In this document: in pieces, positions 16,918 through 25,996 of the stretch
How positions within the stretch are numbered: the first letter of the stretch is position 1
How the letters are laid out: every line of letters starts with the position of its first letter
Assembly: GCF_900156625.1 (NCBI RefSeq)
Contig: NZ_FTOB01000010.1
Location: 23,900-87,899 of the forward strand
Source of the DNA: Zobellia uliginosa
GTDB lineage: Bacteria; Bacteroidota; Bacteroidia; Flavobacteriales; Flavobacteriaceae
Direction: 5' to 3'
Length of the DNA: 64,000 nt
Translations under genes and position numbers: made by a program
The notes under the pieces: generated by a model
The model's database searches: none
The model's input: only the letters and a program-made list of their open reading frames with translations
What the model was told of the DNA's origin: nothing

Positions 16918-18486
16918 ATGGATAGTGCAACACTTATAATAGCCGGTATTATCGGCCTAGCAATTGGCTTTGCCATTGCAAAATTTATGGAAAAGGGCAA
17001 AGCCTCAAAAACCCTTTTAAACGCCAAGAACGAGGCTAACTCTATAATTAATGCCGCCAAAGTAGAAGGTGAGAACATTAAGAAAGATAAAATCTTTCAG
17101 GCCAAGGAAAAGTTCTTGGAGCTTAAGGCCGAGCATGAAAAGGTAATTATCGGCAAGGACAAAAAAATCGGGGAAGCCGAAAAACGTACACGTGACAAAG
17201 AGTCGCAAGTAAGTAACGAATTGGCCCGAAGCAAGAAATTGAACAGTCAGCTCGATAGTAAATTGAAGGAAGTCGCCCATAAGGAAGAGTATCTTGAAAA
17301 GAAACAAAACGAACTGGAAAAGCTTCATAAGAACCAGGTACAGCAGCTAGAGGTTATTTCAGGGCTTTCGGCAGATGATGCCAAAGGGCAGTTGATGGAG
17401 TCCTTGAAGGAAACGGCAAAGACCGATGCTATGGCCTATATCCAAACTACTGTGGAAGAGGCCAAATTAACCGCACAGCAAGAGGCCAAGAAAATCGTAA
17501 TCAATACCATACAACGTATCGGTACGGAAGAGGCCGTAGAGAATTGCGTTTCGGTTTTTAACCTTGAATCCGACGATGTAAAAGGTAGGATTATCGGTCG
17601 GGAAGGGCGAAACATTCGTGCTCTTGAATCGGCCACTGGTGTTGAAATTATTGTAGACGATACACCGGAAGCTATTATTCTTTCCTGTTTTGATTCGGTC
17701 CGTCGCGAAGTAGCACGCCTTTCGTTGCACAAATTGGTAACGGACGGTAGGATACATCCGGCTCGAATCGAGGAAATTGTTAAAAAGACAGAGAAACAGA
17801 TCGAACAGGAAATCGTTGAGGTCGGTAAACGTACCGTAATCGATTTGGGTATTCATGGTCTGCACCCTGAATTGGTCCGCGCTATAGGTCGAATGAAATA
17901 CCGTTCGTCTTATGGCCAAAACCTATTGCAACACTCTAGGGAGGTTGCCAAATTATGTGGTGTAATGGCCGCCGAACTTGGGTTGAATCCCAAATTGGCT
18001 AAACGTGCAGGACTTTTACACGATATAGGTAAAGTGCCGAATACCGAAGCGGAAGTAGAAACCCCGCATGCTATTTTAGGGATGCAGTGGGCCGAGAAAT
18101 ATGGCGAAAAACCAGATGTCTGCAACGCTATCGGGGCTCACCATGATGAAATTGAAATGAAGACGCTTATTGCGCCCATCGTTCAGGTCTGTGATGCTAT
18201 TAGCGGTGCAAGGCCAGGTGCTCGTAGACAAGTGTTGGATTCGTACATTCAACGTCTAAAAGATCTTGAGGAAGTGGCCTTCAGTTTTGGTGGGGTTCAA
18301 AAAGCCTACGCTATTCAAGCGGGTCGTGAACTAAGGGTGATTGTCGAAAGCGAAAAGGTGAACGACGAAAAAGCGGCACAGTTGTCTTTTGAGATTTCAC
18401 AGAAAATACAGACCGATATGACCTATCCGGGTCAGGTAAAGGTTACCGTAATTCGGGAAACCCGTTCGGTAAACGTAGCAAAGTAA
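16918..18486 (+). CDS. rny: Ribonuclease Y
   Basis: A 522-residue membrane-anchored endoribonuclease that starts mRNA turnover. An N-terminal membrane helix ([20 protein letters not shown]) is followed by a long charged coiled coil (about 30-195), a KH RNA-binding domain (about 205-270, with [15 protein letters not shown]) and an HD phosphodiesterase domain (about 330-430) with the metal-binding HDIGK motif. Length and order are exactly those of the Bacillus enzyme. It has its own transcription unit after the 6S-like RNA and a strong terminator; no clear promoter box was found in 16828-16917, so some read-through from upstream is possible. Confidence 0.95.
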   Translation: MDSATLIIAGIIGLAIGFAIAKFMEKGKASKTLLNAKNEANSIINAAKVEGENIKKDKIFQAKEKFLELKAEHEKVIIGKDKKIGEAEKRTRDKESQVSNELARSKKLNSQLDSKLKEVAHKEEYLEKKQNELEKLHKNQVQQLEVISGLSADDAKGQLMESLKETAKTDAMAYIQTTVEEAKLTAQQEAKKIVINTIQRIGTEEAVENCVSVFNLESDDVKGRIIGREGRNIRALESATGVEIIVDDTPEAIILSCFDSVRREVARLSLHKLVTDGRIHPARIEEIVKKTEKQIEQEIVEVGKRTVIDLGIHGLHPELVRAIGRMKYRSSYGQNLLQHSREVAKLCGVMAAELGLNPKLAKRAGLLHDIGKVPNTEAEVETPHAILGMQWAEKYGEKPDVCNAIGAHHDEIEMKTLIAPIVQVCDAISGARPGARRQVLDSYIQRLKDLEEVAFSFGGVQKAYAIQAGRELRVIVESEKVNDEKAAQLSFEISQKIQTDMTYPGQVKVTVIRETRSVNVAK

Positions 18487-18507
18487 CATACCGTATACTT
18501 TATAATA

Positions 18508-18538
18508 GAAAGGGCCCCGTACATACGAGGCCCTTTTC
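18508..18538. terminator. Terminator after rny
   Basis: Stem AAAGGGCC / GGCCCTTT with a 12-nt loop, followed by TTTT. Its A/T flanks allow function for the convergent sulfatase operon as well. Confidence 0.8.
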
Positions 18539-18556
18539 GTTTGGTAATTATAATTT

Positions 18557-20038
18557 TTATTTGTGATAAGGACTGTCAACTAGTTTGTCTACTTCAAAAG
18601 TAGCCTCATAATTCGGCATTTGGCCGCTCTCCCAGAGTTCCTTGTCCTTTACCGAATAAACCCATAGCGGTCTTACGAAGCTTTTGGTCCACTCCCGGGT
18701 CTTGGCTATCATTTCCTTTAAGCGGTCGGGGTATCGGCCCGCTAGGTTCTTCTTTTCGCCTATATCTTGGGTGATGTTGTGTAGTCGCCAAGGTTCGTTG
18801 CCCATACGTGTAATTTTCCAATCGCCCATTCGGGCGCCCACATCGTTATAGCCCTCGCGGTAGCGCAATGAATAGATCATTTCATCTTTATAGGGTTCGG
18901 TGTTTTTTAAGACATCGTCCATGATATTTTTACCGTCAAGTAGCTTTCCTTTCGGAAGTTTTGCCTCGGCAAGGTCCGTAAAGGTAGGGTAGAGGTCAAG
19001 GGAGGAAACGGGGAAATCGAAACGCTGGTCTTTTTTGATTTTTTTGGGCCAATGAAAGAACATGGGCACACGATAGCCACCTTCCCAAGTATCTCCTTTG
19101 GTGCCTTTTAGGGGATAGTTGTTGGCACCGTGATCAAAATTTCCTCCGTTATCACTCAAAAATACAATAAGGGTGTTGTCAAATTGCTTCGTTTCTTTTA
19201 AGGCCTGAACAATTTTGCCGACACCGCGGTCTACGGCATATACCATTGCAGCATAGGTTCTTCGGTCTTTGTCCTCTATATGGGCGAATTTGGCCACGTC
19301 CGCGGCCTTGGCCTGAAGTGGAACGTGGGGGGCGTTGTAGGCAAGATATATAAAGAAGGGTTGTTTTTTTGCCGCGGCAATTTTGATGTTTTTGATGGCT
19401 TCCCGCGAAAAACCGTCGGTAATGTATTCCGTTTCATTGGCGGGCTTCCCATTGTGTTCCATGGGAAAAACATAATCCCTGATATTTAGATTGCCGGCTT
19501 TCTTTTGCGCTGTATAGGTCTTTTGGTACTCGGAAGGAAAATAGTCATGCCCTCCTCCCAAAAAACCATAAAAATCATCGAACCCTCTTTTGTTGGGGTG
19601 GAATTTAGGGGCGGCACCTAAGTGCCATTTACCGATGGCACTTGTATAGTAACCGGCGTTTTGAAGTACTTTGGACATATAGGTCTCTTCAACGGGAACG
19701 CCCATATTGTCTTTGTCATCATCACTACTATTGTGAAAAAGGTTGTAGGGCGTACCGGTGAGGTGTGGATATCGCCCGGTTAAAATGGCGGAACGACTAG
19801 GGCCACAGAAAGGATGGGCCACGTAGGCCGATGTAAAAATGGTGCCATTTTGCGCCAAGTTATCCAGTTCGGGCGTAACGATATCGGTAGAACCGTTAAA
19901 ACCAACGTCGGCATAACCGAGGTCGTCACATAAGACCACAAGGATGTTCGGACGCGTTTCTTGCGCCAGTCCGATGCTCGTAACGGACAGGGCAACAGCG
20001 TAAAGAAACAGTTTAAAATGATTAAAGTGAATTGCCAT
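18557..20038 (-). CDS. Formylglycine-dependent sulfatase (S1 family), anhydrogalactose/carrageenan locus
   Basis: A 493-residue secreted sulfatase: Sec signal peptide (LYAVALSVTSIGLAQ), calcium-binding DD pair (LCDDLGYAD, about 38-39), and the FGly motif CGPSR with Cys78 as the residue converted to formylglycine. GKWHLG and SDNGG complete the active site. The Cys-type motif needs a maturation enzyme (FGE or anSME), which is not in this window. It is the last gene of a unit with the second sulfatase and GH127-1, so it probably removes sulfate from carrageenan oligosaccharides in the periplasm; the S1 subfamily (S1_19 by analogy with Zobellia) is not verifiable here. Confidence 0.88.
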   Translation of the reverse strand: MAIHFNHFKLFLYAVALSVTSIGLAQETRPNILVVLCDDLGYADVGFNGSTDIVTPELDNLAQNGTIFTSAYVAHPFCGPSRSAILTGRYPHLTGTPYNLFHNSSDDDKDNMGVPVEETYMSKVLQNAGYYTSAIGKWHLGAAPKFHPNKRGFDDFYGFLGGGHDYFPSEYQKTYTAQKKAGNLNIRDYVFPMEHNGKPANETEYITDGFSREAIKNIKIAAAKKQPFFIYLAYNAPHVPLQAKAADVAKFAHIEDKDRRTYAAMVYAVDRGVGKIVQALKETKQFDNTLIVFLSDNGGNFDHGANNYPLKGTKGDTWEGGYRVPMFFHWPKKIKKDQRFDFPVSSLDLYPTFTDLAEAKLPKGKLLDGKNIMDDVLKNTEPYKDEMIYSLRYREGYNDVGARMGDWKITRMGNEPWRLHNITQDIGEKKNLAGRYPDRLKEMIAKTREWTKSFVRPLWVYSVKDKELWESGQMPNYEATFEVDKLVDSPYHK

Positions 20039-20084
20039 AACTGTAAATTTTAATATGTGTTTAAATGATGTTTTTCCTCTTTCA

Positions 20085-21728
20085 TTAGTTGAGGGAATGA
20101 TGCTCTTTTTCTTTTTTGAATTGGGCCAATAGGCGTGCTACAAGTTGAGGGTGACTAGAGGCGATGTTTATCGTTTCCCCGGGATCCTTTCTGTGGTCGT
20201 AGAGTTCAATATAAAGGGGTGACGCTTGCGGTAGTGTACGGTCTTTCCAGACAATAAAGCGATATTGGTCGGTACGCATGGCGTACCCCATTATTTTGTT
20301 TTCAAACAGGTTTCGGTCCCATTTCTCCTTTTGTTGCGTTTTGATCTTTAATTCCACCTCTTCTAGTAAGGGACCAAAGTAGGTTTCCCGCATGGCGGGC
20401 CGTAATGGGTATGAGCCCCATTCCCGTAAGGCGGGCGAGGGAAATTGACTGAATGCCGCTGTTTTCCAGTCTTGTTCCGGGTGCTTTAAAAGGGGGGTAA
20501 AACTTTGCCCATCTAGGTGTTCGGGTTTTTCGATTTGGGCGAGTTCACAAAGGGTAGGGTACATATCGATTAATTCTACCAGTGCTTCCGTTTGGGCACC
20601 TCTATTGCTGTCGGGCATATCAGGGGTCCAAATCATCAGTGGCACCCTTGTCGCTATTTCGTAATTAGTGGCCTTTCCCCAAATACCCATATCGCCTAAA
20701 TGCCAACCGTGGTCGCTCCAAACAATGATGATGGTATTATCGCGTATGCCGGCTTCTTCCAGGGCTTGTATGGCGCGGCCGATCTGTGCATCTACATAGC
20801 TGATACAAGCGAGGTAGGCGTGTTTTAAGGTTCGGGAAAGCTCAGGAGGTAGTTTTCCTGTTTTCGGTATGCCTGAACGGACCCGTAACTCAAATGAGGG
20901 GTGAAGCCCCATGGCAGCCCCATCTTTTGGGGGAGTACTGTCAGAAGCCATCGGGATCTTGCTTTCATCGTATAGGTCCCAATACTTTTTAGGAGCCACC
21001 CAATTGAGATGAGGTTTGTGAAACCCGAGTCCTAAAAAAAATGGTCGATCTTGGTTTTTGGCCATCTGCTTTATATCGGCAATGGCCAAGTCGGTATTAT
21101 AGCCATCGGCGTAGGTATTATCGGGAACATCGGCAGATTCGTATGCGGGTCCCATAGCCAAACCATATTTGGCCACATCACCATATTTTGAGAACATTTC
21201 CTTTCGGGTTTCTCTTTGTAAGCGTTGGTTTTCAGAAAGGGCAAAACCGACTACCGATTTGGGTTTTGGCCCCGGTATGCGGCTCCATGATAAAGAATCG
21301 TCTAAATCACCATGATGGAATATCTTACCGTAATAGACCGATTCGTACCCATTGTTTTTAAAGTGTTGTGGTAAGGTAACAATATCGGGATGCAGCTCTC
21401 GTATTTTCAAATAGTTGTGGAAAATACCACTGGTCTCTGGCCTCAGTCCCGTAAGAACGCTGGCTCGCGAAGGACCACAGATGGCTTGTTGACAATAGGC
21501 CCTGTTGAATTGTAAACCTTCGCTTGCGAGCTGGTCTAAATTGGGGCTCTGGCCTATTTCAGAGCCATATGACCCTAGTTCGGGCCTAAGGTCGTCTATG
21601 GCTATAAACAAAATATTTGGTTTCTTGCTCTCTTTTTTAGGGGTGCTGTTTTGTGCCGAGCTACAACCTACCGCTTGTCCAAGCAGAAAAATAAAAACGA
21701 TAAATTTTGATAGGCTCATCTTTTTCAA
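20085..21728 (-). CDS. Formylglycine-dependent sulfatase, iduronate-2-sulfatase-like (S1_7 type)
   Basis: A 547-residue lipoprotein (LLGQAVGC, lipidated Cys22) with metal ligands IDD (Asp45/Asp46), FGly motif CGPSR (Cys84) and the pattern NNGYESVYYGKIFHHG typical of the iduronate-2-sulfatase-like branch (S1_7). The active site region SDHGWHLGD is intact. It would act at the outer membrane/periplasm on sulfated galactose residues of carrageenan oligosaccharides; the 'iduronate' name reflects homology, not substrate. It lies between GH127-1 and the other sulfatase, 32 bp and 46 bp from them, all under the operator at 23915-23941. Confidence 0.88.
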   Translation of the reverse strand: MKKMSLSKFIVFIFLLGQAVGCSSAQNSTPKKESKKPNILFIAIDDLRPELGSYGSEIGQSPNLDQLASEGLQFNRAYCQQAICGPSRASVLTGLRPETSGIFHNYLKIRELHPDIVTLPQHFKNNGYESVYYGKIFHHGDLDDSLSWSRIPGPKPKSVVGFALSENQRLQRETRKEMFSKYGDVAKYGLAMGPAYESADVPDNTYADGYNTDLAIADIKQMAKNQDRPFFLGLGFHKPHLNWVAPKKYWDLYDESKIPMASDSTPPKDGAAMGLHPSFELRVRSGIPKTGKLPPELSRTLKHAYLACISYVDAQIGRAIQALEEAGIRDNTIIIVWSDHGWHLGDMGIWGKATNYEIATRVPLMIWTPDMPDSNRGAQTEALVELIDMYPTLCELAQIEKPEHLDGQSFTPLLKHPEQDWKTAAFSQFPSPALREWGSYPLRPAMRETYFGPLLEEVELKIKTQQKEKWDRNLFENKIMGYAMRTDQYRFIVWKDRTLPQASPLYIELYDHRKDPGETINIASSHPQLVARLLAQFKKEKEHHSLN

Positions 21729-21760
21729 TCTTTTAGATTTTCATTTCCCCATATTTAAAA

Positions 21761-23806
21761 TCAATATTGCAAAGGCAACCAAACGGACATATCATTTATC
21801 CCTCTGTTTGCCCAAGCAAAATAGGGTATCATCTTAATCGGGGTTTTCTTAAGTTCGGTTTTTATCAATGGCTTGTATAATTGCTTTGACCAGTCTTCAT
21901 TTGGTAATAATTTGGCTTCGCCTTCCAAGACCGTGACTCCTGATAAAAGATTGGCTTCATATTTTGGTCGAAGCTTGATATCTGAAGGAAGTACGATATC
22001 CTTGATATCGGTGCCTGTCGTTAAGTCTTTACTTTCTAAACAATACACAATAGGGCCTCGTTTTACCGCTACTTGGTTTCGGGTTTCCTCAACATTCGGG
22101 TCTGCGGTTATTAAAAGGGGAACCATGGGCAACTCAAGCTCTACTACATCGCCTTTTTTCCACTTGCGGTTGAGTTCGGCGTAGGATCCTGCCCTTGGCG
22201 ATTGGTCTATCTTCTCTCCGTTCACTTTGATACTGGCACCTTCGGCCCAAGCGGGAATTCGCAGCATTAGGGCATATTCTTTTTTCTTTTTGGAATCAAT
22301 GGTGATTTTGATATTTCCGTCCCAAGGGTAATTGCTCTCTTGAGTTAGTTTGATGTTACTGCCATCCGCTAAATCGGTATCAAGGACATTGCTTCCGTAT
22401 AGGTTTACCCAGATGCCTTTTTCCGAAGTGCTATAGGCATAGGTGTGCATTTTGGCAATTGTACGTATGATGTTCGGAGGGCAGCAGAAAACGGACATGA
22501 ATTCCCCGCGTTTGCCTTGGTCTTTGGTGTTTTGTGGATGGCCTTCAATAAAACGCAACGGGTTGGTGTAAAAGAAATGCTCGCCGTCCAAAGAGATTCC
22601 TGAAATGGCGCTGTTGTAAAAAATGAGTTCCATGATATCGGCAAAGCGGCCTTCGCCATTCATCAAGAACATACGCCAGTTCCACATGGCGTTTCCTATA
22701 TTGGCACAGGTTTCGTTATACGCTTTGATATTGGGAAGTTCGTAGTCCATTCCATATGCTTCGGATACCATTGCGTGGTTTGAAGTTCCAAAATGATGAG
22801 GTCCGGTACCTCCATGTAAAGACATTTTTCGGGTGGTGACATTGGTCCAAATACGCTCTAGGGCCTCCTTTAGGGCCAGGTCTCCGGTTTCGGCATATAG
22901 ATCGGCCACACCGGCATAAAGATAATTACCATGACCGGCATGGCCAACTGCTTCAGATTCTTCCCTGATGGGGGTACCTCTTTGGCTATGGTCCATGCCA
23001 CGGTGGTCTGAAGGTTTTTTGGGAGCTGTACCCAGCATATCAACAAATGTTTCCGTGAGCTCGAGGTATTTTTTGTCTCCCGTGGTACGGTACATTTCTA
23101 TCAGACCCATGTAGTGGGGTGGGTTCCAGTCAATGCGAGCAAGCTCAGGGGAAGGTTCTTTAAAGTGTTCGTATATATTGTCGCTCGCCTTGATAGCGAT
23201 ATTAAGAAAGTTCTTTTTTCCTGTAATTCTATAGTGTACGCAAGCGGCCGTCATCAGATGGCCAAAGTTGTAAAATTCGTGTGAAGGACCATTGGTATAA
23301 GGCTTTTCATCGCTTGTAAAAGGATGGGCCGATTCGTGAAGGAAACCGGCAATGCCGTGGCCGATCTGGATTTTGGTATGGATGTAACCGTCAGGGCGTT
23401 GTGCTTTGGCAATTACCGCAATAATCTCATCCATCTGTTGGTTGATCTTTTCGTCTTTGGTCATTGCGTATTCGTAGGCCAGGGCCTCGACATACTTGTA
23501 AAAGTCCCCATCGGTAAAAGACCATCCTCTAAACTCGCCTTCCTCTAAACCGGCGGCTACTTTAAAATTGGAGTAGGCATGAATGATTTCGGGGTCGTCC
23601 ATGAGCCTTCCTAAATTAGGAATCATCACATCATGTGCGGTTTTTACTTTATCTGCCCAAAAGCCATCGGTCCATTGACAATCATCAATGTCAATAGTCT
23701 TTAGGTGCATGTGTGGGGTCTTGGAGTTGTTGAGTACCCCGTGTTCTTGTGCAAAGTTGGAAATGGACAACAATAGGGTACCGGCAAATACAATGGTTCT
23801 TTTCAT
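21761..23806 (-). CDS. GH127 family glycoside hydrolase 1 (exported; putative alpha-1,3-3,6-anhydro-D-galactosidase)
   Basis: A 681-residue enzyme with a Sec signal peptide (AGTLLLSISNFAQ). It has the GH127 (DUF1680) features: the (alpha/alpha)6-type body, YNETCANIG with the zinc-binding acid Glu365 and Cys367, and CCPPN with Cys441/Cys442, of which one is the nucleophile. In the characterised family member HypBA1 (beta-L-arabinofuranosidase) the equivalent residues are Glu338, Cys340, Cys417 and Cys418. In carrageenan loci GH127 enzymes instead remove 3,6-anhydro-D-galactose from oligosaccharides, as shown for Zobellia; I infer that role here from neighbours. First gene of a unit with both sulfatases. 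Confidence 0.88.
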   Translation of the reverse strand: MKRTIVFAGTLLLSISNFAQEHGVLNNSKTPHMHLKTIDIDDCQWTDGFWADKVKTAHDVMIPNLGRLMDDPEIIHAYSNFKVAAGLEEGEFRGWSFTDGDFYKYVEALAYEYAMTKDEKINQQMDEIIAVIAKAQRPDGYIHTKIQIGHGIAGFLHESAHPFTSDEKPYTNGPSHEFYNFGHLMTAACVHYRITGKKNFLNIAIKASDNIYEHFKEPSPELARIDWNPPHYMGLIEMYRTTGDKKYLELTETFVDMLGTAPKKPSDHRGMDHSQRGTPIREESEAVGHAGHGNYLYAGVADLYAETGDLALKEALERIWTNVTTRKMSLHGGTGPHHFGTSNHAMVSEAYGMDYELPNIKAYNETCANIGNAMWNWRMFLMNGEGRFADIMELIFYNSAISGISLDGEHFFYTNPLRFIEGHPQNTKDQGKRGEFMSVFCCPPNIIRTIAKMHTYAYSTSEKGIWVNLYGSNVLDTDLADGSNIKLTQESNYPWDGNIKITIDSKKKKEYALMLRIPAWAEGASIKVNGEKIDQSPRAGSYAELNRKWKKGDVVELELPMVPLLITADPNVEETRNQVAVKRGPIVYCLESKDLTTGTDIKDIVLPSDIKLRPKYEANLLSGVTVLEGEAKLLPNEDWSKQLYKPLIKTELKKTPIKMIPYFAWANRGINDMSVWLPLQY

Positions 23807-23876
23807 AGTTAAGACTTCTAAAGATGAATGTTTAGTTATGTTGAGATGTTGGTTCAGGATTGTATCCCGAGTCTTA

Positions 23877-23884
23877 CAAATAAA
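23877..23884 (-). promoter_or_regulatory. -7 promoter box of the GH127-1/sulfatase unit
   Basis: On the minus strand TTTATTTG (one mismatch to TAnnTTTG), exactly 30 bp downstream of operator A. No TTG -33 element at 17-23 bp upstream. Confidence 0.5.
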
Positions 23885-23914
23885 GCACTAAAACCAAGCT
23901 TTCTTTTTACCTCT

Positions 23915-23941
23915 GTTAACTGCTGTTGGCACTATTTTATC
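23915..23941 (-). promoter_or_regulatory. Operator A: 27-bp site of the anhydrogalactose regulon
   Basis: One of four matching 27-bp sites, each upstream of a transcription unit of this locus. Core GGCACTATTTTAT on the plus strand, preceded by TTAACTG. Lies 109 bp before the GH127-1 start and 30 bp before its -7 box. Confidence 0.8.
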
Positions 23942-23989
23942 TATTTGGTTGGGTTTGGTCTGTTTTTTTGGCCTTCTAAGGGAGAGGGG

Positions 23990-25960
23990 CTAATCCTTCC
24001 AGATCACGGGCATGAATACGGTCATTTCGGCCTGTCCTCTATTGCTCCATGCGAAATAGGGTATCAGCTGGGTACTGTGAGGCTTCCATTCAGGTTTTTT
24101 GATTGTTCTGTAAATGCCTTCGCCCTTATCCTTGCGTATCAAAATTTCTCCTTCCAATGTGGTGATCCCCCCTAAAAAGTCGGGGCGATAAATGGGCTTT
24201 AGCTTTTTGTTCCCATTGAAATAGACATCTAGGATATCGGTATCCTTCGGTAGGTCGGGAGACTCAATGCAGTAGACTACGGGTCCGCGTTTTACGGCTA
24301 TTTGGTTACGTACTTCTTCAATTCTTGGGTGGCCTTCTATAAATTCGACTTCCATGGGCATATCAAGAATGAGCACATCGCCTTTTTTCCAATTGCGTTC
24401 AAATTGGGCAAAACTTCCCGGTTCTAAAGATGTGGTTAATTCTTCACCGTTCAGCGTGAGTTTTGAATTCTTGGCCCATTTTGGAATACGCAGACTAATG
24501 GTGAAAGCCTCCGTTTTACATTCGTCAATATTCAATTTTACCCTTCCTTGCCACGGATATTCCGTTTCTTGGGAAATCTGAATAGGAGAACCGTCTTGAA
24601 GGTGGGAAACGAGATTATTGGCACCATAGAGATTTACGGTTATTCCGTTTTCCGAGAGGCTATAGGCCCACTCTGAAACTGTGGCAATGGTGCGGACCAA
24701 ATTTGGAGGGCAGCAGAAACAGCTCAGATACGGTTCCCTGTTGGGAGTTTCGGTGACATTTTCATGTGCGTTGTAGTCTCTGGTATTGTTGAGCATTCGT
24801 AAGGGATTCGCGTAAAAATATTCCTTTCCGGTTACGCTGATGCCCGAAAGGGCACTGTTGTAAAGGACGAGCTCGACGATATCGGCGTATTTTGCCTCGC
24901 CGTTCAGGTTTAACATGCGATAGCTGAACATAGCGTTACATAAGTTGGCACAGGTTTCGTTATAGGCGGTCATATTGGGCATCATATAGGCATCGATAAA
25001 GCCTTCCTCTATCATATCACGATTTACCGAAGCCCCATAATGGGCCTGGCCCACGGCTCCGGTAACGTACATTTTTTGGGTCGTCACATTTTCCCATAAA
25101 CGGTCTAGTGCATCAATAAGGGCTTTTTCCCCTGTTTCAGCGTAGACGTCAGCAGCGCCGGCGTAGTAGTATAAAGCAAGCACGGCATGGCCCACGGCTT
25201 CATGCGATTCGCGCAGGGGCGTGCGTTCCTGTACCATATCGCCAATGGGGTATCCCTCGGTGGTAGGGTGGTGTTTTACTTCGTATTTACCACGGTTATT
25301 GATGAACTTTTCCGCCAAGTCCAAATACTTTTTGTCGTCCACCGTACGGTACAGTTCAACCAAGCCCATTATCTGGGTCTGGTTGAAGCCAAAGCGGCCG
25401 TAATGTTTGGTGTCGGGCATAAAAATAGTGTACAATAAATCGGCATGTTTGATGGCGATATCGAGGAAATTACCTTGCCCGGTGACCCTGTGGTGAATGC
25501 AGGCGCTGATAAGCAAATGCCCGGTGTTGTACATTTCGTGGTACTTTCGGTTTTCGTAACGGTCTACGTCTTTCCGAAGCTGTACTTGGGTCTGAAGGTA
25601 TCCGTCTTTTTCTTGGGCTTTAGCAATGATGTCTATGTATTGGTCCAATTCTTTTAATAACGCCTTATTTTTGGTATGGGCATACACATAGGTCTTGGCT
25701 TCCATGAATTTGTAGAAGTCACCGTCATGCCAAAACATGCCTTGGTGTTCTCCTTCCTTTTCGCCGGCCGCTATTTTAAAATTATTAAGCGCGTGGCCTA
25801 CCTCCCCACACAGTACATCGCCCATGTAGGGGACCATGGCATTGGCGCAAAGTTGGAATTTATCGGCCCAAAAACCTGAGGTCCACTGGCAATCGCCGAT
25901 GTTCAAACTTTTTAGTTGGGTATAAGGACTTTTCCTATTGGCGGGAGTGGCTTGTTTCAT
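23990..25960 (-). CDS. GH127 family glycoside hydrolase 2 (no signal peptide)
   Basis: A 656-residue GH127 enzyme with the metal/nucleophile residues intact: YNETCANLC (Glu335, Cys337) and SCFCCPPN (Cys416, Cys417), almost the numbering of HypBA1. It is highly similar to GH127-3 over its whole length (for example DMVQERxPLR and GAADVYAETGEKALIDAL), so the two are recent paralogues, but it lacks any signal peptide: an in-frame TAG directly precedes its ATG. It is therefore predicted to be cytoplasmic, acting on imported oligosaccharides, while its sister is a lipoprotein. Last gene of the operator-B unit, 36 bp after the MFS transporter. Confidence 0.88.
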   Translation of the reverse strand: MKQATPANRKSPYTQLKSLNIGDCQWTSGFWADKFQLCANAMVPYMGDVLCGEVGHALNNFKIAAGEKEGEHQGMFWHDGDFYKFMEAKTYVYAHTKNKALLKELDQYIDIIAKAQEKDGYLQTQVQLRKDVDRYENRKYHEMYNTGHLLISACIHHRVTGQGNFLDIAIKHADLLYTIFMPDTKHYGRFGFNQTQIMGLVELYRTVDDKKYLDLAEKFINNRGKYEVKHHPTTEGYPIGDMVQERTPLRESHEAVGHAVLALYYYAGAADVYAETGEKALIDALDRLWENVTTQKMYVTGAVGQAHYGASVNRDMIEEGFIDAYMMPNMTAYNETCANLCNAMFSYRMLNLNGEAKYADIVELVLYNSALSGISVTGKEYFYANPLRMLNNTRDYNAHENVTETPNREPYLSCFCCPPNLVRTIATVSEWAYSLSENGITVNLYGANNLVSHLQDGSPIQISQETEYPWQGRVKLNIDECKTEAFTISLRIPKWAKNSKLTLNGEELTTSLEPGSFAQFERNWKKGDVLILDMPMEVEFIEGHPRIEEVRNQIAVKRGPVVYCIESPDLPKDTDILDVYFNGNKKLKPIYRPDFLGGITTLEGEILIRKDKGEGIYRTIKKPEWKPHSTQLIPYFAWSNRGQAEMTVFMPVIWKD

Positions 25961-25996
25961 CTAGGCAAAAAATGTTTGATATTATATGTTTGATCT

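Noticed and set aside
25972..25994. Direct repeat ATGTTTGAT (twice, and once at 39938) near starts in the saccharide locus
   Set aside because: AT-rich nonamer close to start codons with irregular spacing; not clearly more than chance, and not at all units of the regulon.
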